Assembly (NCBI RefSeq): GCF_003865035.1
Contig: NZ_BHVZ01000002.1
Span: 124,001-188,000, forward strand
Reading direction: 5' to 3'
DNA: 64,000 nucleotides
Source of the DNA: Anaerotignum faecicola
GTDB lineage: Bacteria; Bacillota; Clostridia; Lachnospirales; Anaerotignaceae
Shown piece by piece: positions 8,218-15,566 of the stretch. The notes beneath the pieces are model-generated. The model saw nothing but the letters and a program-made list of their open reading frames with translations. It was not told where the DNA came from and made no database searches. The position numbers and the translations under genes are program-made. How positions within the stretch are numbered: the stretch's first letter is position 1; each line of letters begins with the position of its first letter.

Positions 8218-8757
8218 TTAAGAAACAAAGCCTCTTCTGAATCTCCGTACGACTTTCTTTGCTGCCTCTGCGTAGCTGCGTTCTGCAAATTCGCAGACAG
8301 CACAAATCTTATCAACGAAGGTAACAACATAGGATTCGATATAACGGGGCGGAATCAATGTACAAGGCCACATATGCTTACGAATCGCGTCCATTTCGAC
8401 CTTATTCAGCTTTGTGATTTTCTGTGCATTCAGAAGCGCAATGCGCGGATGCCAAGAGGAATGGCTGGAACGAATATATTTCTTTACCCGCCAATCATAA
8501 AAGTACAAATCATGCAGTAACCCTGCTCTGGCTGCGGAATGATAATCCCACCCCATCTTGTAGCAAATCAGAAAGCTGTAATAGGATACATTTATACTAT
8601 GCTGAAGTCTGCTTGTATTGCAATGCTGTGTATGCAAGTCCAGCTTGAGAACCTGCTCGTGTTCCAGAAGTCCTTCCAGACACACCTTATACTCCGCCAA
8701 CAACTGATCTTCATCCAAGTTATTGAAATCCTTGCGGGACCCAATAGCGCTGTGCAT
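8218..8757 (-). CDS. HD-domain phosphohydrolase-like protein
   Basis: 179 residues from the ATG at 8757 (AAGGAAG 8 bases upstream); a GTG at 8766 is also possible. The sequence has HSINVSYYSFLICYK, then ARAGLLHDLYFYDWR, the HD pair, and a later conserved His/Asp region (HPRIALLNAQ, VTFVDKICAVCEFAE), resembling the uncharacterised HD proteins of Firmicutes. The C-terminus is strongly basic (KKVVRRFRRGF), which could contact nucleic acid or membrane. An extended -10 (TGCTATAAT) lies upstream at about 8798-8806. Substrate unknown. Confidence 0.8.
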   Translation of the reverse strand: MHSAIGSRKDFNNLDEDQLLAEYKVCLEGLLEHEQVLKLDLHTQHCNTSRLQHSINVSYYSFLICYKMGWDYHSAARAGLLHDLYFYDWRVKKYIRSSHSSWHPRIALLNAQKITKLNKVEMDAIRKHMWPCTLIPPRYIESYVVTFVDKICAVCEFAERSYAEAAKKVVRRFRRGFVS

Positions 8758-8927
8758 GGGCTCCACTTCCTTTTTATTTTTTTGTTATCCTTATTATAGC
8801 ACGTTCGCCGCAAAATGTATATTGAATAATACATAAACTTACATAGAATTTTTTGGCAATAATTCAGAGAGGATTGCTCATCCTTTCGATTTTTGCAGGT
8901 CTTTCTGCAAAAACCAAAAATTTTGCA

Positions 8928-9025
8928 TTAGGTGTGTCCAATAAGAAAACAGGAAGAAACTGACGCAGTAGCCGCAGCTTTCAGCATTTCAGAATGTAGG
9001 GTTTTTTATTTGGGCGCACCTTTTA
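8928..9025 (+). repeat. MITE-like palindromic repeat, copy A (internally deleted)
   Basis: About 98 bases beginning TTAGGTGTGTCCAATAAGAA and ending TTATTTGGGCGCACCTTTTA. Copy B at 12019-12190, in the opposite orientation, matches at both ends and through CGCAGCTTTCAGCATTTCAG, but has about 75 more bases inside. The two ends are imperfect inverted repeats of each other. It abuts the spoVAE stop codon. Confidence 0.75.
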
Positions 9026-9027
9026 TT

Positions 9028-9384
9028 TTACTTTTCTTTTGGATTTGCAAAAAGCGCAGAAAAAAATGCAAAGAAAACAGCCGCCGTAATCCCTGCCGCG
9101 GCGGACTTGATGCCGCCCGTAAAAATGCCGAGAATCCCTGCGTGCTCAACCTCCTTCATAACCCCCTCCGCAAGGCGAAAGCCAAAGCCCGTAAGCGGAA
9201 CGGTTGCCCCTGCGCCGCCGAAGCCTTCGATTTTCTGATAAATTCCCAAGCCGCCAAGGATACACCCGATGCAGACATACAGCACCAGAATCCGCCCCGA
9301 CATCAGCTTTGTCTTATCAATCAGAAGCTGTCCGATGACGCAAAGCAAGCCTCCCACTAAAAAAGCCTTCAAAAGCTCCGTCAT
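9028..9384 (-). CDS. spoVAE: Stage V sporulation protein AE
   Basis: 118 residues, four hydrophobic segments. SpoVAE belongs to the SpoVA channel, in the spore inner membrane, that imports dipicolinic acid into the developing forespore and releases it in germination. The sequence (FLVGGLLCVIGQLLID, GFGGAGATVPLTGFGFRLAEGV) is typical and resembles SpoVAC, its paralogue upstream. It overlaps spoVAD by 4 bases and is last in the operon; repeat copy A follows at once in place of an obvious terminator. Confidence 0.95.
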   Translation of the reverse strand: MTELLKAFLVGGLLCVIGQLLIDKTKLMSGRILVLYVCIGCILGGLGIYQKIEGFGGAGATVPLTGFGFRLAEGVMKEVEHAGILGIFTGGIKSAAAGITAAVFFAFFSALFANPKEK

Positions 9385-10409
9385 TTCTTCGCCCCCTTTT
9401 TGCAGCCCTCTATCACAAGTCCATGCGCAATGCCGGGGATAGACTGCCCCTGCTGAGAAGAAGTAGGGCTCATCAATGCCCCTGTCGGGATGAACAGCAT
9501 TCGCCCGATTTCCCCGGAAAGCAGCCTTGGATAAAAATAGGCGCAGAATGTTACCGCAGAGCAGGCACAGCCACTGCCGCCTGCATGGGTATCCTGCGTT
9601 TCGTTATCGAAAATTTCAATGCCGCAGTCCGTATAGCGGCTGTCCATTTCATAGCCTGCCTTCGCCAGAAGCTCGACCACCAGCTCTCTGCCGACCGTTC
9701 CCAAATCTCCCGTTGCAATCACATCATAATCCTGCGGCGTTCTGCCCGTATCCGCAAAATGTGTCTGCAATAAATCTGCCGCGGCAGGAGCCATTGCCGC
9801 TCCCATATTATTCGCATCCGTTACGCCCATATCCACAATTTTCCCCGTAGTGATTTCTACAATTTTCGGTCCGTTCCCCTTTCGCGCCAGAACCACCGCG
9901 CCATCCCCCGTCACCGTCCATGTCGCGGTTGGCGGACGCTGTGTCCCTAATGGCAGAGGAAAGCGAAACTGCTTTTCCGCCGCGCAGAAATGACTGGATG
10001 CTCCTGCCAGAACGTGGTTCGCAAAGCCGCCGTCAATCAGCATTGCCCCAAGGCTCATGGCTTCGCCCATCGTGGAGCAGGCACCGAATAAGCCGAAAAA
10101 CGGAATTTCAAATTGCCGTACACCAAAGGTTGAGCCGGTGCATTGGTTCAGCAAATCGCCGCAGAGAATATAATCGACCTCCTTCGCTTTGAGGTTTGCC
10201 TTCTGTAGGGTCAGCGCCATGTTTTTCTCCACAAATTTGCTTTCTGCCAGCTCCCATGTAGCCTCCCCAAAAAGCGCATCCTCTGCCCTTTGGTCAAAAT
10301 ATTTCCCCAGAGGGCCTTCTGCCTCCTTCGGGCCTACGGTGGATGCCGCGGAAAGAATCACAGCCCCTTCCGCAAGACGCACCGTCTGCCTGCCTATCCT
10401 CTTGCTCAT
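9381..10409 (-). CDS. spoVAD: Stage V sporulation protein AD
   Basis: About 342 residues, thiolase-like fold; SpoVAD binds dipicolinic acid directly in B. subtilis. STVGPKEAEGPLGKYFD near the N-terminus, GACSTMGEAMSLGAMLIDGG in the middle and HAGGSGCACSAVTFCAYFYP near the C-terminus are characteristic. Start is ambiguous: GTG at 10415 overlaps the spoVAC stop (GTGA), and ATG at 10409 has GGTGG 7 bases upstream. I use the ATG. It sits between spoVAC and spoVAE in the usual order. Confidence 0.95.
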   Translation of the reverse strand: MSKRIGRQTVRLAEGAVILSAASTVGPKEAEGPLGKYFDQRAEDALFGEATWELAESKFVEKNMALTLQKANLKAKEVDYILCGDLLNQCTGSTFGVRQFEIPFFGLFGACSTMGEAMSLGAMLIDGGFANHVLAGASSHFCAAEKQFRFPLPLGTQRPPTATWTVTGDGAVVLARKGNGPKIVEITTGKIVDMGVTDANNMGAAMAPAAADLLQTHFADTGRTPQDYDVIATGDLGTVGRELVVELLAKAGYEMDSRYTDCGIEIFDNETQDTHAGGSGCACSAVTFCAYFYPRLLSGEIGRMLFIPTGALMSPTSSQQGQSIPGIAHGLVIEGCKKGAKK

Positions 10410-10411
10410 CC

Positions 10412-10864
10412 TCACACCACCCTTACCAGATAATAAATCAGTCCGACCGCCATAGAGGTCAGCGTGCCGTAAACAATGACAGGGCCTGCGACAATAAACA
10501 TTTTCGCCGCCATGCCGAATACCATCCCCTCCTTTTTGAACTCAATCGCAGGGGAAACCACGGAATTGGCAAAGCCCGTAATCGGCACAATCGTGCCTGC
10601 GCCGCAGAATTTTCCCAGCTTTTCATACAAACCGAAGGCAGTCAGCACCGCAGAAATTCCAATCAGCGTGATGGAAACCCAGAGTGCCGCATCCGTTTCG
10701 GAAATCCCCTTTTTCGTATAAAGCATCAGCAACGCCTGCCCCAGAACACAAATCAGACCGCCCGAAACAAACGCCTTGATGCAGTTGCTCAGAATCGGAC
10801 TGTTGGGCGAAGCCTTTTTTACCATTGCATCATAGCTTTGCTGTGCCTGCTTGGATGTATCCAA
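10412..10864 (-). CDS. spoVAC: Stage V sporulation protein AC
   Basis: 150 residues with about four membrane helices; SpoVAC behaves as a mechanosensitive channel component of the SpoVA complex in B. subtilis. Typical segments are FVSGGLICVLGQALLMLY and FCGAGTIVPITGFANSVVSPAIEFKKEG. The start appears to be TTG at 10864, with AGGGGTGA 5 bases upstream; no better ATG precedes the conserved region. It follows spoVAB by 24 bases. Confidence 0.95.
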   Translation of the reverse strand: MDTSKQAQQSYDAMVKKASPNSPILSNCIKAFVSGGLICVLGQALLMLYTKKGISETDAALWVSITLIGISAVLTAFGLYEKLGKFCGAGTIVPITGFANSVVSPAIEFKKEGMVFGMAAKMFIVAGPVIVYGTLTSMAVGLIYYLVRVV

Positions 10865-10888
10865 TCAAATCACCCCTTTTCAATAGCT

Positions 10889-11317
10889 TTAAAGCACATA
10901 AAATCCGTCCACCAGAAAATACACCAGAGAGCCGCACACCTTCCCCAGCGCAAACGCAAGAATGAGCCACGGCAGACCCTTTGTCAGCCTTGTGCGCCGC
11001 AGCAGAATCGGAATGACATTCAGCACCTCTGTCAGTGCCATTGCAAGCACCCCCACGAAAATCCCCGTGCAGAGCGCATAGCAGCCCGGAAGCAGCGGCA
11101 CGGAGGGCAGACGATACCTGATAAACATTGCCGTTGTCCCCCAGATTCCCCCAAGCACAATGGCATCCTCATAGACGCGGATGAACCGCTGTGTTTCCGT
11201 CCGCTTTGCCATGCGCGGCACAATGCCGATGGCAGCGATAAAGGCAAATGTGCCTGCCGCTACCATGCAGCCGGAGGTCAGCCCCAAAAATATCAGATAA
11301 ATCGTTTTCAGCATCAT
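10889..11317 (-). CDS. spoVAB: Stage V sporulation protein AB
   Basis: 142 residues with about four membrane helices (LIFLGLTSGCMVAAGTFAFIA, LLPGCYALCTGIFVGVLAMALTEVLNVIPI). SpoVAB is a small membrane subunit of the dipicolinate transport locus with an unclear individual role. It overlaps the end of spoVAA by 4 bases (ATGA), so its translation may depend on ribosomes finishing spoVAA, which matters because spoVAA is frameshifted here. Confidence 0.93.
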   Translation of the reverse strand: MMLKTIYLIFLGLTSGCMVAAGTFAFIAAIGIVPRMAKRTETQRFIRVYEDAIVLGGIWGTTAMFIRYRLPSVPLLPGCYALCTGIFVGVLAMALTEVLNVIPILLRRTRLTKGLPWLILAFALGKVCGSLVYFLVDGFYVL

Positions 11318-11927
11318 GCGCCCCCCTTGCGGCGGTTCAGATGGTCAATCACGCTGGCGTTGGTTTCCTTCTCATAGGTCGTCATTTCAATTTCAATGGG
11401 GGTCGGGTCCTGCGTGAGCGTGATTTTTGAAAAATGGTTGAAGAAAACGATAATGCCAAGCCCCAGACCAATGCTGTAGGGAATGGAAAGCAGCTTTGGC
11501 ACCTCTTTGCTTTCCTCAAAAAGAGATAATACATATTTTCAAAAATCAACGGCAGCTGTGTATCCGAATGAAAGCACATAATCGTTGTGGAGGCTCCCAC
11601 GAACAGCACCAGAGAAACAAACGCCACCTTCGCCCAGACCCATAAGGGATTGCGTCCCTCCGCCTGCGGCAGATATTCAATCAGGATATCCGTTTCCCCG
11701 ACATTATTCACCGCTGCGTTGGGGTATTTTCGATGAAGCACCTGTATCAAATCCACCACAGAGAGGAGATACGTCTTTTTTCGCTCCTCCGGAATCCGAA
11801 AGACCACAAGCCGCTCTGCCTCGCCTGCCGTCTGTCCGCTCAGAAAAACCTCCGCAACGTCGCGCAGAAGCACCTCTCGCTTCCCCACAAGCTGCACCTT
11901 TTCCGCAGGCTTAATATAAATATCCAT
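11314..11927 (-). pseudogene. spoVAA: spoVAA with a frameshift
   Basis: From the ATG at 11927 (AGGTGGGG upstream) the first frame gives MDIYIKPAEKVQL through a membrane helix (VWAKVAFVSLVLFVGASTTI) to FENMYYLF; the conserved C-terminus (PKLLSIPYSIGLGLGIIVFF, then TPIEIEMTTYEKETN) lies in another frame. Adding one T to the minus-strand T5 run (A5 at 11518-11522) joins them into about 204 residues, the normal length. So this is either a real single-base deletion or a homopolymer sequencing error. SpoVAA is a membrane subunit of the dipicolinate import system. Confidence 0.85.
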
Positions 11928-11956
11928 TTCACCCCACCTTTCCCATCTGTTTTGGT

Positions 11957-11986
11957 TAGTATGGCAGGGTTTTGGGAAAGTATACA
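11957..11986 (-). promoter_or_regulatory. Sigma-G-type promoter of the spoVA operon
   Basis: Minus strand TGTATA, 17 bases, CATACTA, matching the forespore sigma-G pattern (TGAATA/CATnnTA) with a perfect -10. It lies 30 bases before the spoVAA ATG. Established biology: spoVA operons are sigma-G dependent. Confidence 0.7.
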
Positions 11987-12018
11987 GGCTTTCGGGCAAT
12001 AAAAAAACCGAATGCTCC

Positions 12019-12190
12019 TAAAGGTGCGCCCAAATAAGAAACCTTGAATTCTGAAATGCTGAAAGCTGCGGCTATTGCGTCAGTTCCCCTTGACAGCCTA
12101 AGTCAAAGGATGTCTGCGGGAAACTTCCTTGTATCCGCAAACTTTCAGCTATTTCATTTTCTTCACGTTTTCTTATTGGAACACACCTAA
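12019..12190 (-). repeat. MITE-like palindromic repeat, copy B (full length)
   Basis: 172 bases read on the minus strand from TTAGGTGTGTTCCAATAAGA to TTATTTGGGCGCACCTTTA. The whole element folds back: end pairs AGGTGTG/GCGCACCT-type, then AGCTGAAAGTTTGCGG against CCGCAGCTTTCAGC. It codes for nothing. It sits between the mgtC-like gene and the spoVA promoter, inverted relative to copy A. Confidence 0.78.
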
Positions 12191-12210
12191 ACACTCGGTT
12201 CTCTTTCTCA

Positions 12211-12894
12211 TTATAAGCGGAACGCCTTAATTTTTTCATCCTCCGCGAAGATATCTGCCAAATCCGTACAGGTGATGGCATGCTCACGGCTGACATCCAG
12301 TATCACCTTTACCGTCCCATCCGGATTCTTTTCCATCTCGATATGATGAATAAAAATATTGCGGTTTTTCAGCTGCGCCTTCAACGCCTCCAAGCCATTC
12401 GGCATATTTTCGTAGGTAATGCTGAAGGTATCACGAACAGGACCGTCCAGCTTGCGCAGCTTTCCGCGTGCAAACACCTGAATCAGCATAATCAGCGCGG
12501 TGGAGAAAATCCCGATTGCATACATCCCTGCGCCAATCGCAAGCCCAACCCCTGCCATCGACCATAGACCTGCCGCCGTTGTCAGCCCCTTAATGGAAAC
12601 ATCGCGCACGAAGATAACCCCAGCCCCAAGGAAGGAAATCCCCGTAATGACATTTGCTGCCACGCGCGAGCCATCCACCCGTATTCCGGGCGTATCCAAA
12701 ATATCCATAAAGCCGTATTTGGAAACAATCATCAGAAGTGCAGCGCCAACTGCAACAATGATATGCGTCCGCAAACCTGCCTCCTTGCGCATACGGCTGC
12801 GCTCAAAGCCGATGATGCCGCCGCACAGTGCCGCAATCGCGATACGAAGCATATACTCCAGCTCGTCTATATGTGCATGAAAAAATACTGTCAT
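12211..12894 (-). CDS. MgtC/SapB family membrane protein
   Basis: 227 residues from the ATG at 12894 with GGGGGG 6 bases upstream; longer readings enter the opposite promoter region. The N-terminal half carries the MgtC signature: AIAALCGGIIGFERSRMRKEAGLRTHIIVAVGAALL and VITGISFLGAGVIFVR, four to five helices. The C-terminus is a soluble ACT-like domain (TFSITYENMPNGLEALKAQL). Family members are linked to magnesium limitation or ATPase control in pathogens; the role in this organism is not known. An extended -10 (TGGTACAAT) lies just upstream. Confidence 0.92.
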   Translation of the reverse strand: MTVFFHAHIDELEYMLRIAIAALCGGIIGFERSRMRKEAGLRTHIIVAVGAALLMIVSKYGFMDILDTPGIRVDGSRVAANVITGISFLGAGVIFVRDVSIKGLTTAAGLWSMAGVGLAIGAGMYAIGIFSTALIMLIQVFARGKLRKLDGPVRDTFSITYENMPNGLEALKAQLKNRNIFIHHIEMEKNPDGTVKVILDVSREHAITCTDLADIFAEDEKIKAFRL

Positions 12895-12993
12895 CCTCAT
12901 CCCCCCTATCGCTATTTTATTATTGTACCATAAATTCCGCGTATAAAAAAGCCGAAACCCCGCAGAATCCCTTGATAAATCAAGAAAAATCGC

Positions 12994-13022
12994 TTGCAAT
13001 CCCTGCATTTTCCTGTTATTAT
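12994..13022 (+). promoter_or_regulatory. Promoter of the DEAD-box helicase gene
   Basis: TTGCAA, 17 bases, TATTAT, ending 37 bases before the ATG at 13060. Confidence 0.6.
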
Positions 13023-13059
13023 AAAAATCTATGGCTTTAATTTGAGAAAGGAAGAAAAC

Positions 13060-14688
13060 ATGGAACACTTAAGATTTGAAGATATGAATATTTCCAACGA
13101 AATCTGCCGCGCAGTGTTGGATATGGGCTTTGAAGAAGCAACCCCCATCCAGAGCCAGGCGATTCCCGTTATTTTAGAAGGCAAGGACATCATCGGACAG
13201 TCTCAGACAGGGACAGGCAAAACCGCCGCTTTCGGGATTCCCCTTCTGGAACGCATTAACCCCGAGGACAGACGCTTGCAGGCGCTCATTCTCTGCCCCA
13301 CCAGAGAGCTGGCGATTCAGGTAAGCGAGGAATTCCGCAAGCTGCTGAAATATAAGGACAACATCCGTGTTCTGCCCATTTATGGCGGACAGCCTATCGA
13401 CAGACAGATTGCCGCACTGAGGAAAGGCACACAGGTTGTCATCGGTACACCCGGGCGCGTGATGGATCACATGAGAAGAAGAACCATCAAGGCAGAAACC
13501 GTACAGATGATGGTTCTGGATGAAGCGGACGAAATGCTGGATATGGGCTTCCGCGAAGATATCGAAACCATTCTGGTGAAAATTCCGGAGGAGCATCAGA
13601 CACTGCTCTTCTCCGCAACACTTTCCCCCGAAATTCTGGATATCACAAAGCGGTTCCAGAAGAACCCCGAATTTATCAAAATCGTACGCAAGGAGCTGAC
13701 CGTTCCTAATATCGAGCAATATTATTTTGACGTAAAGGAAAAAACAAAGCTGGATGCCCTCTGCCGCATCATTGATGTGTATGACCCCAAGCTGGCAATG
13801 GTATTCTGCAATACGAAAAAACGCGTGGATGATTTAGTGGAAATGCTGCAGGGACGCGGCTATTTCGCAGAAGGGCTGCACGGCGACCTCAAGCAGGCAC
13901 AGCGTGATAAGGTCATGCAGAAATTCCGCAACGGCACGATTGAAATTCTGGTTGCAACAGATGTTGCCGCAAGAGGGATTGACGTTGACGATATTGATGT
14001 GGTATTCAACTATGATGTACCGCAGGATGAGGAATATTATGTACACCGCATTGGGCGTACGGGACGTGCAGGCAAGGCAGGCAAGGCATTTACCTTCTGC
14101 GTCGGCAAGGAAATCTATAAGCTGCGCGACATCATGCGCTACACCAAAACAAAGATTCAGCAGCAAAAGCTGCCTACCCTCAGCGATGTAGAGGAAATGA
14201 AAACCAATATTTATCTTGAAAAAATCAAGGGTATCATCGAGGAAGGACATCTGACGAAATATATCCACCTCGTTGACCGCCTGATGGAGGAGGATTACAC
14301 CAGCATTGACATTGCGGCGGCGTTATTGAAGGATCATCTTTCTGATGTCAATGCAGATGATATTGATGCACTGGATGATATCAATCTGGGCGGCACGGAG
14401 CTTTACGGCGGCGAAGGCGAAAAAATGGTACGCCTGTTCATCAATGCCGGCAAAAAAAGCAAAATCCGCGCGAAGGATATCGTGGGTGCGATTGCGAATG
14501 AGGCAGGTATTCCGGGGAAAACACTGGGTGAAATTGCCATTTTTGATGAATACACCTTTGTGGATGTGCCAAACGAATTTGTCAGAGATATTTTGCATGG
14601 CATGAAGCACGCAAAAATCAAAGGCAAACGGGTGCATATCGAAATTGCAAAAAAAGAAAAAACCTACGGGAAAAAGAGAAAGAAATAA
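13060..14688 (+). CDS. DEAD-box ATP-dependent RNA helicase (DeaD/CshA type)
   Basis: 542 residues from the ATG at 13060 (GAAAGGAAG upstream). All helicase motifs are seen: GQSQTGTGKTAAF (Walker A), PTRELAIQ, TPGRVMDHM, VLDEADEML (DEAD box), FSATL, and ARGIDVDDIDVVFNYDVP with HRIGRTGRAG. The last 80 residues (VRLFINAGKKSKIRAKDIVGAI to VHIEIAKKEK) form a DbpA-type RNA-binding domain with a basic tail, as in DeaD-class helicases used in ribosome assembly and cold growth. Monocistronic, with its own promoter and terminator. Confidence 0.96.
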   Translation: MEHLRFEDMNISNEICRAVLDMGFEEATPIQSQAIPVILEGKDIIGQSQTGTGKTAAFGIPLLERINPEDRRLQALILCPTRELAIQVSEEFRKLLKYKDNIRVLPIYGGQPIDRQIAALRKGTQVVIGTPGRVMDHMRRRTIKAETVQMMVLDEADEMLDMGFREDIETILVKIPEEHQTLLFSATLSPEILDITKRFQKNPEFIKIVRKELTVPNIEQYYFDVKEKTKLDALCRIIDVYDPKLAMVFCNTKKRVDDLVEMLQGRGYFAEGLHGDLKQAQRDKVMQKFRNGTIEILVATDVAARGIDVDDIDVVFNYDVPQDEEYYVHRIGRTGRAGKAGKAFTFCVGKEIYKLRDIMRYTKTKIQQQKLPTLSDVEEMKTNIYLEKIKGIIEEGHLTKYIHLVDRLMEEDYTSIDIAAALLKDHLSDVNADDIDALDDINLGGTELYGGEGEKMVRLFINAGKKSKIRAKDIVGAIANEAGIPGKTLGEIAIFDEYTFVDVPNEFVRDILHGMKHAKIKGKRVHIEIAKKEKTYGKKRKK

Positions 14689-14700
14689 AATATATAAAAT

Positions 14701-14724
14701 AAAAGGAGCTTTTCAGCTCCTTTT
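14701..14724 (+). terminator. Terminator after the helicase gene
   Basis: Stem AAAAGGAGCT/AGCTCCTTTT with loop TTTC, followed by TTTT. It abuts the stop of the convergent XRE gene and its symmetry could serve both strands. Confidence 0.8.
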
Positions 14725-14967
14725 TTATTTTATCTCCTGTTCCAGATTATCAAATAAATCCGTATCAAAAAATTCTCGGATGCTGATGCCTAAGCCGTCA
14801 CAAATCTTCTTGATGGAAACCACCCCGGGATTCTGGCTTTTTTCATTCAGCATACTGTAAACGGTAGAAGGCGGTATACCCGATGCAGTCGCTAACGCAT
14901 TAACAGCCATATCATATTCTGCGCATAATTCCTGGATGCGCTTTGCAACCGCCTCTTTTGTATTCAA
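14725..14967 (-). CDS. Small XRE-family repressor
   Basis: 80 residues: a lone Cro/C1-type helix-turn-helix (MAVNALATASGIPPSTVYSMLNEKSQNPG, then IKKICDGLGISIREFFD). It is divergent from the SLOG-like gene at 15096, and two 14-bp palindromes (14981-14994 and 15014-15027) lie in the gap, one next to its own start. The likely role is repression of itself and its neighbour by binding those sites. No effector domain is present. Confidence 0.88.
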   Translation of the reverse strand: MNTKEAVAKRIQELCAEYDMAVNALATASGIPPSTVYSMLNEKSQNPGVVSIKKICDGLGISIREFFDTDLFDNLEQEIK

Positions 14968-14980
14968 GATAACCCCTCCT

Positions 14981-14994
14981 TACGATTTATCGTA
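14981..14994. promoter_or_regulatory. Operator-like palindrome 1
   Basis: TACGATTTATCGTA, a 14-bp inverted repeat 13 bases upstream of the XRE start codon. It nearly equals palindrome 2, whose sequence is its reverse complement. Confidence 0.7.
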
Positions 14995-15013
14995 ATTTTA
15001 GTTTGCACAAATT

Positions 15014-15027
15014 TACGATAAATCGTA
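15014..15027. promoter_or_regulatory. Operator-like palindrome 2
   Basis: TACGATAAATCGTA, 33 bases (about three helical turns) from palindrome 1, so both could be bound on one face of the DNA by the adjacent XRE protein. Confidence 0.7.
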
Positions 15028-15054
15028 TAGGATATATCCCAAATCAAATATTTA

Positions 15055-15063
15055 TGTTATAAT
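15055..15063 (+). promoter_or_regulatory. Extended -10 promoter for the SLOG-like gene
   Basis: TGTTATAAT (extended -10) lies 32 bases before the ATG at 15096, with no good -35. It follows operator 2 by 27 bases. Confidence 0.5.
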
Positions 15064-15095
15064 TGCGATATATCCCATATTTCAGAGGTGAATTT

Positions 15096-15521
15096 ATGTC
15101 TGTCTGTACATTCTTTGGGCATCGCGACTGTCCATCTTCCATAAAGCCAAATCTGAAGCAAGCCCTCATCCATCTGATTGATGCGCAGTCCGTTGATACC
15201 TTCTATGTCGGCAATCATGGCGCATTTGATGCAATGGTGCGTTCCACTCTGGCGGAACTCATGCAGGACTACCCCCACATTCGCTGTGCGGTGGTGCTTG
15301 CCTATCTCCCCACAAAAAAGCTTGCGTATCCCTTTCCTTCCCTTCTGCCCGATGGCATTGAAGCCGCCCCGAAACGTTTCGCCATTTCCTACCGCAACAA
15401 ATGGATGCTGAAACAATCGCATTTCGTTGTGACCTATATCACGCATGATTGGGGCGGCGCAGCGCAATTCGCAAGCCTTGCCAAAAAGCAGAAGAAAACA
15501 GTCCTCAATCTCACCAAATAA
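15096..15521 (+). CDS. SLOG/DUF1273-like protein
   Basis: 141 residues from the ATG at 15096 (CAGAGGTG upstream). The opening SVCTFFGHRDCPSSIKPNLKQAL and the core TFYVGNHGAFDAMVRSTLAEL resemble the YpsA/DUF1273 group of SLOG (Rossmann-like, nucleotide-related) proteins; FVVTYITHDWGGAAQFASLAKKQKKTVLNL closes the fold. SLOG proteins bind or process nucleotide-sugar ligands, some in conflict systems. No target can be named. It is divergent from the XRE repressor and probably controlled by it. Confidence 0.72.
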   Translation: MSVCTFFGHRDCPSSIKPNLKQALIHLIDAQSVDTFYVGNHGAFDAMVRSTLAELMQDYPHIRCAVVLAYLPTKKLAYPFPSLLPDGIEAAPKRFAISYRNKWMLKQSHFVVTYITHDWGGAAQFASLAKKQKKTVLNLTK

Positions 15522-15525
15522 AAAA

Positions 15526-15560
15526 GAACGGTGTCCTTCCCCACGGGAAAAGCATCGTTC
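15526..15560. terminator. Bidirectional terminator between SLOG-like gene and the dlt-like operon
   Basis: Stem GAACGGTG/CATCGTTC (one G-U pair) flanked by A-rich and T-rich runs on both sides, so it can end the plus gene at 15521 and the minus operon ending at 15567. Confidence 0.75.
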
Positions 15561-15566
15561 TCTTTT

